Source: Corbicula japonica (taxonomy: Eukaryota; Mollusca; Bivalvia; Venerida; Cyrenidae). From it: DNA of 64,000 bases. This document shows, piece by piece, positions 43,592 to 55,239 of the stretch. Where the stretch lies: contig JAZAYU010000015.1 in the NCBI GenBank assembly GCA_038501625.1, forward strand, positions 8,082,991-8,146,990. The letters run 5' to 3'. The position numbers and the translations under genes are program-made. The notes beneath the pieces were generated by a model that saw nothing but the letters and a program-made list of their open reading frames with translations, did not search any database and was not told the DNA's origin. Each line of letters starts with the position of its first letter. Position 1 is the stretch's first letter.

Positions 43592-44350
43592 CCTTTCAAA
43601 TCCGTCGTAGTTACTCACACTTGGCGAAACTTGTGAATTGCAAGCACCCTCACACTTTCCTACTGTAACTGATCCGTTACATACAAGTGTGTGAAGCCCG
43701 GCTCCGGTGCTCCTCTCCTCCCGTAAACTGATGCTGATATCAATATGACCAATATTGCACACATTTTCAGGGATGCCAGCGCGACCTATACTTTTCTTCA
43801 ACACTTTGTACGAGCTCTGTGGTCTGAACTCTTTGGAAGATTGTTCAGGTTTAGATACTGCCTCTTGTGTTAGAACTGGACTCGGAAAGTCAGAGTCTGT
43901 TTTGACAGTCTTCGAATTATTAACCATACGATCTTCTCCTTTATTTTGATAACCCTGTTTCAAATTATATATCGGCGAAAAGGACAGATCTCCGAGTTCA
44001 ATGTCGTCATCTGAATTAAACTTTTTTGGTGTTTCATAGCCGAAATTCTTCAAGTTTTCTAACCGATCAAGAGTTTCCAGCTCCCTTTTTATAGATGCGA
44101 ATCCCTCGGATTCCCTAAAGGACCGCAGTGAACGCATCAGCCCCTCTCTGACTACCGGATATTGATAGGTATTTAAGACTTCCTTTAGCAAATTGTCATT
44201 CAGTTCTTCGTTCTCTTGGTTTGGCGTCAACATGTGATCTGTGACGTCAGTGTTGTTCTCTTTCCGTATCCGGTGTTGGAAGTGTTTCTCTGTCGATATC
44301 TCTGGGCAAAGAAATGGAATCAAAGCAAAAACTATGTATCCTGGAACCAT
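43592..44350 (-). CDS. pburs: Partner-of-bursicon-like hormone (bursicon beta), exon 1
   Basis: Minus strand, ATG at 44348-44350, GTAAGT donor after 43592, phase 0; with exon 2 gives 302 residues. Residues 1 to about 19 are a signal peptide. Residues 20-186 form a pro-region of low complexity with no recognised domain. KK at 185-186 could be a convertase site releasing a domain from SIGRAGIPENVC. C198, C224, C233 and C237 begin a cystine knot. CNGSVTVGKCEGACNSQVSP is very close to the insect pburs block CNGDVTVNKCEGKCNSQVQP. Bursicon is a heterodimeric neurohormone acting on an LGR receptor; in arthropods it drives cuticle tanning, in molluscs its role is unsettled. Known pburs proteins are about 140 residues, so the long pro-region is odd. 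A splice acceptor (CTGCGCAG) just upstream of the ATG suggests a 5'-UTR exon. Confidence 0.88.
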
Positions 44351-44363
44351 CCTGTTTATATAT

Positions 44364-45440
44364 GATCACTCTGCGCAGCTAGAATTATAAAGAAATAATA
44401 TATTACTTATAAACTGTGCGTGGGTTTTATTTTCATTACGCCTTCTTGCATCAGCACTAGGTTATTTTTTTTTACCAGAGTGCATAATCTGGCACCAATT
44501 AACCATACCGTATTGTATTCAACACTCGAGTTCAAACCCTCATTGAAATATGCCTATCGAATACTGTGTCGTATATATGGAAATCAATATGTTGCTGGAT
44601 TTAATGTGTTAATAAGTGGTCATATTAGCTTTGAATGCAAATAATAGTGCCAAAGAAATTTAAATTAACTTCATTACTTTGTTCTTATTACCAGAACCTG
44701 GGTATTTTCTGAAATATGTAATATGACCTGCTGCCTCAAGTTCGATCACCACGTGCCTGTCGATTTCATGTGTGATTAGTATATTCTCTACCGTAAACCC
44801 TCTAAAATGACAAAAACTATTCGCATCTAAACATGTGTAAGTTATGTGCAAATTTAAATGGTATTTAATAATTAAATGTCACCAGTCACCAAATATGTGC
44901 AACAGAAACTGTGAATGTTATAGTGGTTAATTTGTGCTAGGCTTTGCACTCGGTTCATAAAAATCAGGTTGTTAACTGAGACTGCCAAGGAAAGATGGCT
45001 TAATGTCGAGAGAGTTGACCTTGTTGTAAACATTAAAAGTGACACTAATGTTAAAAACAACATTACAAAATGAAATCGATTTCGGTTTACAGTAGTTAAA
45101 CCGCCACTTAATGTTTTGTGAATTTTTCAACTATCGCAAATTTATTTATTTCACGTCCATGTAACTGTAGCACTTTTTGCACCATTATGGGTCATCATTT
45201 TGGAAGTAATAAATGTTTTATTCTAGATCAATTTTATTATATCAAAATAAAAAGAAATATACAAAAGTGAAGTGTTTATTGATTAAAGTTTATCCCTATT
45301 TTAATATCCAGCCTCACAGGGCACACGAAACACCTTTTTCAAAAACATTATTACTTCGCAGTTCCTTTAAAAAGTTCTGAACAAGCAGAAAGTCGGTAAC
45401 CATTCTTTAACTAGCTGACTCACCAACCAGCCAAGTCAGA
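44364..45440. other. Upstream of the hormone gene, nothing recognised
   Basis: No promoter motif can be placed with confidence, because the first UTR exon is not located. Unsupported short frames only. Confidence 0.4.
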
Positions 45441-45446
45441 ATAAAT

Positions 45447-45512
45447 CCCTGGCAAGACTCGAGCCCTCTACTTCCGCTCCGTATGCGAATGACTAAACCA
45501 CTAGGCCATATA
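45447..45512 (-). repeat. tRNA-like SINE head, degenerate
   Basis: On the minus strand, 'tggcctagtggtttagtcat' resembles a tRNA A-box/D-arm and 'agggctcgagtcttgcc' a degenerate B-box, at tRNA-like spacing. No acceptor stem pairs, so it is a SINE-type relic and not a tRNA gene. Confidence 0.4.
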
Positions 45513-45514
45513 GA

Positions 45515-46590
45515 CAGTTTATGACAATTATTATTCTGCTAAATTAATATTAAAAACCAAAATTATGTAGTCTCTGTTATCCAAATATTATTATTATATT
45601 TTGTTAGTATCGTGTGTCCACAAATTATATTATATTTTATTAATTTCGCCCGCTATGTCCCGATCGTTTTCTTATTTAATTCATCACCTTATGTTCCAAT
45701 AAAGTCGCTTTCCACGATTTACCCCGGATTGCTGGCTTAATCAAATTCTTAAGTGTGTATCGTTTTTTCTCTCCAATTTCACCCCCATGATTATTCACTC
45801 ATCTCCAATAATTTCTTTCTTTATTAGCCCTTAATGGTCTTAAATCCAAAAATCCTCCCACTCGCCGCGGTGTTTGCCAATAAAAACCTATTTCCTAGTC
45901 TGTAAGTGCTATTTTTAGCGCAGCATTCATCATGCGACTGTCGATTCTTAGGAAATACATTTGTGTAATTCCAATTTAATCGAACAATCCGACGCGAATA
46001 TCATGTCGCCGTAATGTTGCGGCACGAATTATAGACAATCAACGAACCAGGGTGACGTCTAATAACTAACAATAATGCTGTTGTAAAAAGCTGTTCCAAG
46101 CTATTGTCAAACCATTGATATTCGCGAGGTTCTAATTTTCGTGGATTTGAAATGCAGATCTTTTCACCAATTTAAATACACCACGAAATACAGAATTGAA
46201 CATACTCGTTGTTTAAAAAAATGAGCTTAACGAAATTTAAATTTCGAAAATGGTGTCTGAATGAAAAACACGAACTTTTATGTCCTCGAATATATGAGCA
46301 TTGACAGTATTTTATATAAAGCCCACGATTTGCCTTCCATAACATCAGGCATGCAAAACCCGTATTTAGTAATATTCAGGATTTTTTTCTCAATGTGAAG
46401 ACCAAATGGGACCCAACAGCATTAAAATTGCTCACAACTTCAAGTAATTGCGTAGTATCGCAAATGTAACAGTTTACAAGTCTTCATTTTCGCAATTCAA
46501 GAAAATTATACACGTGCACAATGAAGATTTGCTCTAATTTTTTTTCAAATACTTCTTAAGAAAATTTATGTTGTAAGAAATCTCGAGCAT
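45515..46590. other. Non-coding
   Basis: AT-rich. It includes a diverged member of the GCGAAATTAAA repeat family at about 46120-46312. No gene seen. Confidence 0.4.
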
Positions 46591-46597
46591 TTAACAT

Positions 46598-46825
46598 AAC
46601 CCTTTACTCCATCTGTACAGGTTTTATCGCATTTGCGATCAATGTGTATCTAGATGAACCGGTACGTCCGTGCCGTCTGGTCAGGATCTTCGCTTATTGG
46701 TGAGAAATAACATAATGAATAAAAACTGTTCAGATCTTGATCAGACGGCGTGGATGTGCGTGCTGATCTAAATCGACACTGTTCGCGCTCACGCAATAAA
46801 TGTGTATCTATAGAATAAATGTTGT
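46598..46825. mobile_element. TTAA-type MITE, right end degenerate
   Basis: 'aaccctttactccatctgta' to 'tgtgtatctatagaataaat', with 'gatcagacggcgtggatgtg' inside. The right end runs into an ATC simple repeat. Confidence 0.6.
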
Positions 46826-47130
46826 AAATCATCATCATCATCATCACCATCATTATCATCATCATCATCATCATCATCTTCTTCTTCTTCTTCTTCTTCA
46901 TCATCTTCATATCTTCTTCCTTTTCTTTTTATCATCTTCATTATTATCATCATCTCCATCATCATCATCATCATCTTCACCAGCATCATCATCTTCACCA
47001 GCATCATCAACATCAGCAGCACCACCACCATTACAACCACCGCTATCATCATCATCGTCATCTTCTTCATCGTCAGCAACACAACCAACATCATCACCGT
47101 CGTCCTTTTCAGCAGCAGCAGCAACAACAA
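46826..47130. repeat. ATC/TTC/AGC imperfect trinucleotide tract
   Basis: About 300 bp of ATC, TTC, ACC and AGC triplets upstream of the Ser/Arg-rich gene. It produces 150-residue frames on both strands of His/Ser or Met/Asp/Glu runs that are not genes. Confidence 0.9.
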
Positions 47131-47581
47131 CAACCCAATCCAGGGATAAGCACGCTCTTCTGAGTCTACACCAGTCACAAATTCAGCAATATTCATGTTG
47201 TACAATATCACAGGGTACCTATTCAGGTTGTTCTCAATGCAAAACTTAATCACATGAAACTATTAGCCATATAATTGGCAAAACAATGCACATTTATTTA
47301 AAAGTCTTGTATCAAAGTCTTTAAAACAAACGGATTATTTATCTATCAAACATCATCCCAGTGTAACATGGCTTAATCTATTTGTATTGAACGGGCGTGA
47401 AGAGGTATCTTAACCGCATTTAACGTTTGTAAAATGATTGGATTCGATTTATTGAATGATCCATTGATCTTTTTAATATATATAAATATATATGCAGTAC
47501 GATTTAACCCTGTATATTGATAGTGTATCTGGGAACATTTGTGTACTTAAAAACTATTAAGCATATAGCGACCGCCACGCT

Positions 47582-47590
47582 TATATATAA
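47582..47590 (+). promoter_or_regulatory. TATA-like box of the Ser/Arg-rich gene
   Basis: 'tatatataa' lies 108 bp upstream of the ATG at 47698. The DNA between has no ATG, so a leader of about 80 bases with no upstream start would result. Candidate only. Confidence 0.4.
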
Positions 47591-47697
47591 GTTGAAAGTT
47601 TACTTTAAGTTTAGTCTAATCTTTTTCAATTCCGTGTCAGTTTAGACACTAAACTTTACTTTCTCTTTGTAAAGGAATATTTTAATACAATACAAAC

Positions 47698-47759
47698 ATG
47701 TCGAAAAAAGAAATTAAACGTGATGTGAAGGATATATCTGACCTGATTCGAAAAAAGTT
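47698..47759 (+). CDS. Ser/Arg-rich protein of unknown function, exon 1
   Basis: First of at least eight, probably nine, plus-strand exons (47698-60756) whose phases agree at every junction. Together they give 287 residues by exon 8 and about 325 with exon 9. This exon encodes MSKKEIKRDVKDISDLIRKK plus a split codon (phase 2), donor GTAAGT at 47760. The protein is strongly basic. Residues 86-187 are rich in Ser, Arg and Lys (SERAKSSLVRSSVSPKRDRR, RSKSRSTSRDE). The flanking parts look folded, with 'RRVVLHREYDRLTNYANEIF' and 'VQVIHRYRPSYRDGEPHY'. No signal peptide or membrane segment is present, so it is probably cytoplasmic or nuclear. I do not recognise the family. The SR-like section might be a phosphorylated or RNA-associated region, but no RRM is visible. 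Confidence 0.65.
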
Positions 47760-47867
47760 GTAAGTATTATTAGTCCTGTCTATAGAATTTTATTTTAAAC
47801 AATTCTAGCAAATCTATTATGAGAAATGTTTAAAAGGGAAATTTAAAAACTTTTGATTACATTATGG

Positions 47868-47985
47868 CCAAAGATCGGCAACCAGTCTGCAATCTCTGAT
47901 AGCTGATTGGTTGAAATTGAGCTTATCCTCAAAACTGACCAATCGCATTATACAGTTTCGATACTGGTCTCCGATCTCACATAAC
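47868..47985. mobile_element. Diverged GGGCCC-type MITE
   Basis: 'ccagtctgcaatctctgat', 'ctgattggttgaaattgagc' and 'tactggtctccgatctca' follow the family layout, but the GGGCCC ends are lost. Intron 1 of the Ser/Arg-rich gene. Confidence 0.45.
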
Positions 47986-49980
47986 GTAAGTTTCCCCTCC
48001 TGCATGATGTTTTGAGAAATTACTTTTTGTGTGTGCAAAAAGCAAATAAAGCGTGCAGCTGGTGTGTTATTATAACACGTATTTAATCTTTTTCAATTGT
48101 TTTTTTAAATTATCCACAAAGTTAGCCATCTCTTCGTTTAAGCTCAACCAGGTGACCTTTATTAAAAGTCCGCATCTCTTCTATTTGAATTAAGTATGTC
48201 ATGAGTGAGGTGTATATGTAATGCCAACAGTAACAACAACAACAACAACAACAACAATTACTGCAAACAACATCACAATCACAAATTTGCTGGTATATAC
48301 ATTATATCATTCCCCTTACTTTTACATGGTCTTTATTGAGACTTAATTATTGAATAACACAGTCATACTTAATACGTGTTGTAAAATATCAAGTAATGGA
48401 TAATGGGATTAATATAATATTCATCTGATATCGTGGCTTTAATGAAATTCCTGTCTTAAGTTAGTCACCGAAAATCCATTCAAGATCTTAAATCATTTCA
48501 TTGTGCAACCATCAAAGTTGTTTTCCCGATATCTTTTTTATATTCCAACCTGATTTTCGATTTAGTTTCTTTACATTTATCACGGAGAATAAACTTCAAA
48601 AGTTAAAGATTAAAATCAAACATTCAGTCCATGTTTAAACATTTTCAATGGTAAATCGCGTGTGAATTTATTTCATCAACAATGAAGGCACTTAAGTACA
48701 GCTTGTTTTTTTTTAGCTTCAGACAAATTTCTGCGCATTTCGCAAATTTTCTTTGATTTCGCTTTTTTTCGCATTTTGCAACTTTTCCCGCATTTCGCAA
48801 ATGGCCACATGGGTGAAACTTTTCTAATTCCGCGATAAAAGTCACTTGTCTTTGGATTCTTTGACAAAGTTAAAATAGAGGGAAACCGAATCTCGATCAA
48901 TTGATTGTTGATATTTCGCCAGAGTTAAGGAAATGGAATAGAGAAAAATAACACCGAAACTATTTTTACGTTTATGCATACTGGTAAAATTCTATTACTG
49001 AATGGACGTTTCGGGAATCCATGCCTGTGCCTATTTGGGTGAGTTCTGTGCGAGTGCGAGAATCGAACATGGCAGAATGTTGGTATATATGTGCTAAACG
49101 GACCTCGCCCCTTTGTCATATTTTTACTAGAATCGCCCGCTTCACGGCACAGTATGCACCTAACTTTCTGCACAGATGGGTACGGGCCTGGAATATTTTA
49201 GCCCATCTTCATAACAAAGATTTAGAGCAAAACTATGTATCATACAGAATTAAGATTGACAAATAACTATTGAGATTCATTGATACATAGAACAGTAACC
49301 TCAAAAACTGAATTGTTCCGTATGGCTTATACGGTGTTACAAAGCGTTACGTCATCATGAAGTTGGCAGCCGGGCAGATTGAAATTTTTACTCTCGCAAT
49401 CTGGCAGCGTGAAGTAAGCAGCCTAGGTACCTGGCAGAATGTTGGCAGCAATCTCGTCTGCTGAAGCTTTTATGAAGTCAGTGCTACGTCAAGTTCAAGA
49501 ATACACTCTTAGCTCATATTTGGCAGGTGCTGGAAGCCTTTATTTAAAGACGTTTGTGGTAGTTTCCAATTTCACCACGTTATGAACTTAACCTGCGCAC
49601 CGTGGTCTCAATTGGCAAACTCGGTTGTTGACCGGAGACCGACATAAATTGATTAACAGTTATTATTCAACAACGAAATTCTCTTCCTTGTTCACTGATT
49701 ACAAGGTTTACATTCGTTTGGGACAAGCCATTCCTAAAACAAGAAGAAAAATATGCAGGCGGTGCACACGAAAAAATCATTACGCTGTGAAATCGGAAGC
49801 TTCCGCAACCGTCTCTAAAATCATATCATTTTCATCTATTCAATAATATTCACTGCCGAAGACCGTATGTCGCTGTCACTTATAATTAAAAAACGCACCG
49901 ATGGGATTTCCTCCATCAAAGGGAAACCAAATATAAGTTCAGTACCAAATGCTCTTATGTGTGTGTTTTTCTATTTGCAG

Positions 49981-50056
49981 GGACATGTACATGAACGTAG
50001 AAAGACGAGAAAACCGATTTGATCCCCGGGGAAGGTATACAACCACGCCTAAAATG
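49981..50056 (+). CDS. Ser/Arg-rich protein, exon 2
   Basis: Acceptor TTCTATTTGCAG (ends 49980), phase 2 in, phase 0 out, donor GTAAAC. Encodes residues 21-46: DMYMNVERRENRFDPRGRYT and TTPKM. Confidence 0.65.
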
Positions 50057-50216
50057 GTAAACAAATACTTGCAATTTTACGGTTTTATACGTAATTCTCG
50101 GCAATAAGCAATTTCGGACACTTCGTTCTTTCATTTTCCAAATACTATTGCGTCCTTCAGTTGCAAAGAATCACCTAGAAACTCTTTAGTTATTGAAAAC
50201 ATTGGCACAAAGAATT

Positions 50217-50400
50217 ACTGTGGTATCATTCCATTTCGCGGGGAAAAAATTTCGCGCAAAAACAACAAAAATATATTCACACAAGCATTAATTCGCGCTA
50301 TTGTATTTTTCTATTAAGATATATTTTTACATGGTTAAATTCGTGCATTTAACAAGAGAAGTTTGAACCCGCGCGAAATAAACGATTTCACACTTCTAGT
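50217..50400 (-). repeat. GCGAAATTAAA-family repeat, inverted
   Basis: 'tgtggtatcattccatttcg' to 'aacccgcgcgaaataaacga' is the inverted version of the 36870-37075 repeat. Intron 2 of the Ser/Arg-rich gene. A 13 bp poly-C run occurs nearby at about 50585. Confidence 0.5.
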
Positions 50401-51646
50401 ATCCAAAGCGCATTAAATAAAATTCGTAAAAATATTATAGAAAACAATGTTGTGAATAAGGTAATGTCTTTACTTCATAGTTTTGTATCTCGAAATTATT
50501 TTTCATTTGAATTCAAGAAAGAAAATTGTTTTCATATCTTATATACAAATTTTCTTTTACTTAATTCATTATCCGACCATCCCGCCCCCCCCCCCCCACC
50601 CCAAAGGACGATTTGACATAACTATTAGTGTCTGAACGCGTCTTTATTTAGACTTCAATTTGATTGATCGCTGACGTTTGGGACTGGTTTCCAGTCTGAA
50701 ATTTTGAATCCATCCGCCCACGATCCGATGTCTTTGATCGGGTACAGTAGGGGCATTAAACGGGGAATTAACAACACAGCCTCCAGAAGTCTCCATTAAA
50801 TAACCCGGCTTTTAGGATGTTAGCATTTTACAAGTGCTCTAAGTTTAACTGTGAAGCGCAGCGATTTTAAGCCTCGGAAATCAATGATTATTGCACTCTC
50901 CTGGTTATTTTAGGACTTATACGCCATTTTATATCTTTTTTATGGTTGATTGCCCAATGAATAGGTTATTTTCGTCACTTTTAACTAAAAGCAGCAATAA
51001 ATTAACAAAATCAGCTCAATATAGCAACATGCATCTTAAGAAATGTCTCCGATGTATTCCAGAGCGGAAGTAACATATTAATGAAACGGTGGTGAAATTT
51101 TATAAACACTTTATCTGGTTAATGTCTACTTGTGGAAGTAATATAGTTTGATCAAGAATTAAATAGTGTTTGTGTGATAAAGATGTTGAATATTTTCGAC
51201 GGGTGGGTGGAAAATTTTAGTATTACATGTATTTGTACCTTGTATTACGGAGACGAACGAACCGAATAAAACACTGTTGGAAAACTAATTTCCCTATTTC
51301 TTTTATTTCCTGCATCAAAAAGTTGGTGTTGTGGAGGTAATCTAAACTTACATCTGTAATAATAATTTTTTCGAAGCTATGAAATCTAAACTTTATACTT
51401 TAGATTTTTAAGAAAAATGCTCACGTTTCACCGAAGTCGCAAACAGGAAGCACAACAGTTCTAAATACAGAAGCGCAGCGAAACTCCACAGTGATATCCA
51501 GATTGATGGGTTGTGGGGGAGTTAAGGGCGGGGAGGGGGCGATGAAATAGTATAGTGCTTACATTAAGAAAAATACTATACATGGCTCAATATATGTCTA
51601 CCAGCAGTAAAATGATGTCAATGTCTTAATTTAATTAATTTTTCAG

Positions 51647-51763
51647 CACAAATACGATTTCCTGTACAAGGTACTGGACTCTACAGTGCTAGAGTATCAA
51701 CACCGGAAATCTAGACTGGCGCAGAAAAAAGATGATAACTCCAGACCTAAAACCTCAGTAAAG
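51647..51763 (+). CDS. Ser/Arg-rich protein, exon 3
   Basis: Acceptor AATTTTTCAG, donor GTGAAG, phase 0 both sides, 39 codons (residues 47-85). Includes HKYDFLYKVLDSTVLEYQHR, predicted helical, then a Lys/Asp/Ser-rich end. Confidence 0.68.
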
Positions 51764-51905
51764 GTGAAGATACTGTTTTACTTTGACCGACTCAATTCAC
51801 CAACACAGATAACATCGTCATTATAAAAGTGTTCGTTTGTCGTATCGTCATAATAAAAGTATTCGTTGTCGTCATTATTGTCATAATCTCGCTATCATCA
51901 GCATC

Positions 51906-51918
51906 GTTGATGTTGCTG

Positions 51919-51969
<51 letters not shown>

Positions 51970-52072
51970 CCACCACCACCACCACCACCACCACCACCAC
52001 CACCACCACTACCACCACCACCACCACCACCACCACCACCACCACAATAATAATAATAATAATAATAATAAC
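51906..52072. repeat. ATC-ACC-ATA trinucleotide microsatellite in intron 3
   Basis: A block of ATC triplets, then ACC triplets, then ATA triplets, nearly pure. It starts 142 bp after exon 3. Confidence 0.95.
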
Positions 52073-52377
52073 ATCGTTATAATCATCATTTTGATAAGAT
52101 AACGGCGGTTTAGATGACATTGGTGCTCACTAAAATGGTATTAATATGAAAAAGTTGACAGTAATGAAAACATTAATGATAGCAGAAACGTTAAGTTAAA
52201 TAAAAGTTAAGTTTAATTATAAATGTTAATAAAGCAAAGGCTAGTCAAAAAGACCCTACTTAAAATTACAGAAAATGAATACAAAGAAAACATAACAATT
52301 GCATTTAAGTGTATCAATGTTGTGTTGTGATACAACTGCAGTTATAATGCTTTAATGTGTAATAATTTTCTTTGCAG

Positions 52378-52532
52378 TCCCCAGAGAGATCAAAAGTAGC
52401 CCGAAAATCGTCTGAACGTGCCAAATCTAGCCTCGTCCGTTCCTCCGTTAGCCCAAAACGTGACCGAAGAAGTTCACGAAGAGTCGTGTCCCCTGGGCCA
52501 TATGATGCTAAAAGACGGACCGGAGAAAAACG
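52378..52532 (+). CDS. Ser/Arg-rich protein, exon 4
   Basis: Acceptor TTTCTTTGCAG, donor GTATGA, phase 0 in, phase 2 out. Residues 86-136: SPERSKVARKSSERAKSS, then RDRRSSRRVVSPGPYDAKRR. This is the most Ser/Arg-rich part. SP and RSxS sites are frequent, as in proteins phosphorylated by proline-directed or SR kinases. Confidence 0.68.
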
Positions 52533-53105
52533 GTATGAATATAGACTAGTTCGCTGTTGATACCAAGTAGAAGGAAACCACACGTTTAATGTCATTATTA
52601 TCAAAACTCGTCATACACCTGCGTCTTGTGTATCGTGTAACTTTTTTCTGATGTTGAGGTCAAATTTGCTTCTGTTTCTCATATTTTAACATTGTAGTTC
52701 CTTATTTTAGAACGATAACGGACAGTCGGTTCAACCCCAGCCTATTTTATTTATCTTAAAATTATCTTAAAAATATTAAAATAAATAATTTTTAGATGCC
52801 AAGTCTTTTCGTTCTGGAGGAGCTAGAATGATGACAAAACGAAGAGACTGCAACTTTCCTGGTCAACTGTTGACCGCCGCCAAAACAGGCCAAATCGAAA
52901 AGATACACAATTGACATGCTATAGCGAAATAACGACACTTCTCACTTGTCCATGATGTTGTTGTTTCGCGCCATTTTTTCATGACAATATGGGCTTTTTA
53001 GTATATTGTGTAACTTTCGTATTGTCATTATTTCTACCCCGCTAGAACGAAAAGATAAACATAAATCGGCTAGCATACAAAGATTTTATTAACTGAAAGA
53101 TCTAA

Positions 53106-53248
53106 CTCCAAGATTATAAAACTGAAATTGGAAGCCAGCCTCAAATCTCAAGCATCTGCCTGGTTGAAATGGCGACTGGTCGCCATTTCAGCCAATCAGA
53201 TGCTTGAGGTTTGAGACTGGTTTCTAATCTCAGTTTATTATCTTCAGC
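53106..53248. mobile_element. GGGCCC-type MITE, 143 bp
   Basis: 'ctccaagattataaaactga' to 'tcagtttattatcttcagc', with the perfect central palindrome 'tggcgactggtcgcca'. Intron 4 of the Ser/Arg-rich gene. Confidence 0.65.
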
Positions 53249-54172
53249 ACCGAAAAACTAAACAGTCTTCAAATTGTTTTAACTTCCTTGGTTATTACCA
53301 ATGTCATTAATGTAGGCAAAGCACTCTACGGCGATTTATTTCCCAGTTATGCGAACTGTCTCTGAAAATAGAGACTTATAAAACCTATGTTAATACCGCA
53401 TAAAATTACAGTCAATTTTCTTGTTGTGGTGATATTGATTCCATGGAAACCACGGCGCAGACGACAAAAATTTAATGTCACAGCGAATTTGCAACATTGT
53501 GATACATGTCAAGTATATTTACAATGTATCATTTAATTCGATTTTAATGTAAATACAGGACCGTAGGTATAAGCTAAAAGGTAAATACGTTGAAGAGATG
53601 AGTGTTTAGGAAAAGATACTTAGTGACAGTTATCAAACAAGAATGCTACATGATTAGTCGTCAAATAGCCCGAGTGTTGAAACTTACAACTATTTGTATC
53701 CTAAGAATTTAAAATGTTTTCAAAAAATACTTTGAGTGGGAGTCCACCGAAACGTGTTCCGTGCTAGAAGGACATGCTGGCGCTTTCCTCCGCTATTTCC
53801 GGTCGCCATTTATAAATTTGACGTTTGTGCAAAACAAAGAAACATTATTTGAACAATTATCCTTTATTTACTAATGGGAACGTTTCATAACAAGCCTTAA
53901 CAAAATATTGTGAATTTGCCATAGTGAATTTGCCTTTATCATAATATTAAGGTTAGAATGAAATCGCTAACAATGACCATTATATAAATAAGTAACACCA
54001 CCATTAGCACCGACACAACCACACCAACAACTTTCACTTCATATCCGGTTACAAAAGTCGATCTAACAGTACTGCTATCTTAAGAGCACAAGCCTTATGG
54101 TGTCCTTTTTTAAAACCATATTTGAGAATTGGAAAGACCGCTGTCTTTGAAAATGACATGTAGATAAAAAAT

Positions 54173-54592
54173 GTCGCCTGTTATCGAAGGTGATTAAATG
54201 CCGCTTGGCATCCGTGGTGATTAAATGTCGCTTGGCATCCAAGGTGATTAAATGTCGCTTGTTATTCAAGGTAATTCAATGTCGCTTGATATTCAAGGTG
54301 ATTGAATGTCGCTTAGTTCCCAAGGGGGTCAAATGTCGCTTGGTATCCAAGGTGATTAAATGTCGCTTGATATCCAAAGGTGATTCAATGTCGCATATTA
54401 TCCAAGGTGATTAAATGTCGCTTGGTATCCAAGATGATTAAATTTTACTTGGTATTTAAGGTGATTAAATGTCGCTTAGTATCCAAGGTAGTTAAATGTC
54501 ACTTGGTATCCGAGGTAATTAAATGCCGCTTTGTATCCAAGGTGATAAAATTTTACTTAGTATCCAAGGTGATTATGTGTCAGATGGTATCC
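54173..54592 (+). repeat. 27 bp minisatellite, about 15-16 units
   Basis: Units of 'aaggtgattaaatgtcgctt' plus 'ggtatcc', mostly exactly 27 bp. Because 27 is a multiple of three, frames stay open on both strands (VIKCRLVSK repeats on plus). It lies in intron 4, with no splice or start evidence. Confidence 0.9.
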
Positions 54593-54654
54593 AATTCCCG
54601 TACTGTATTCCAACTGACACTTAATGATTACAAGGGTATATTTAAAATGAAACA

Positions 54655-54722
54655 TTCTCAGACAGGGAATCGAACCAACAACTCTCCGCCATAAAAACCT
54701 CTCCTTAGTGCGCCAACCCCCA
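54655..54722 (-). repeat. tRNA-like SINE head with intact B-box
   Basis: On the minus strand, 'tggcgcactaagg' (54703-54715) fits an A-box and 'ggttcgattcc' (54666-54676) is a perfect B-box, about 27 bp apart. There is no paired acceptor stem, so a tRNA-derived SINE or pseudo-tRNA is more likely than a tRNA gene. Confidence 0.5.
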
Positions 54723-55016
54723 AAAATTTGATACGTTGCTTGAAGACACCAACAAAGGCCAGAGTTCCCCTAGATATTATACAAGTAATATAGCCGTTGT
54801 TGTGTTGTTATACCAATGTCACTCATCCCGCGACATAACCCGACTAACAATCGAAAGAATTAGAAATTTTAAGCTCTATCTTTACATACGCGCGGTGAAC
54901 AATTCTTGTTGATACATTGCGAAAGCCGGGTCATTTGTTTTAATTAAAAACATATTGAATTGTGTATCTATAAATCAAGTTAATTTGTGGATCATACTTC
55001 TTTACATATTTTCAAG

Positions 55017-55168
55017 GTCCAAATCCCGATCTACATCTAGAGATGAGTATGCAGGTCAAAGCTTCCCGCGATCCGATGCCAAGATGGGCGAGCAAGGTGA
55101 AAACAAATCAGCGTCTAAAGAGACCAAGTCAGCAAGCCCTACAAGGTCTGCGACTGAATCTCGTACTG
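55017..55168 (+). CDS. Ser/Arg-rich protein, exon 5
   Basis: Acceptor ATTTTCAAG (ends 55016), donor GTGCGT, phase 2 in, phase 1 out. Residues 137-187: RSKSRSTSRDEYAGQSFPRS and KETKSASPTRSATESRT. Confidence 0.66.
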
Positions 55169-55239
55169 GTGCGTATTTTCTGTATCTGTAGAGAAGGCAT
55201 CTACATTCCTAAGATCGGTCAGATTAGAGATTAAACTCA

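Noticed and set aside
45447..45512. tRNA gene on the minus strand
   Set aside because: A- and B-box-like motifs are present, but acceptor and anticodon stems do not pair; a SINE relic is more likely.
46789..47253. 150-codon ORFs on both strands
   Set aside because: ATC/TTC/AGC simple repeat read as His/Ser or Met/Asp runs.
48645..48900. Minus-strand Lys/Cys-rich ORFs
   Set aside because: Arise from repeated 'gcatttcgcaaat'-like motifs; no start or splice support.
51829..52120. Poly-Ser/Pro, poly-Ile/Thr and poly-Val/Met ORFs
   Set aside because: ATC-ACC-ATA microsatellite in intron 3 of the Ser/Arg-rich gene.
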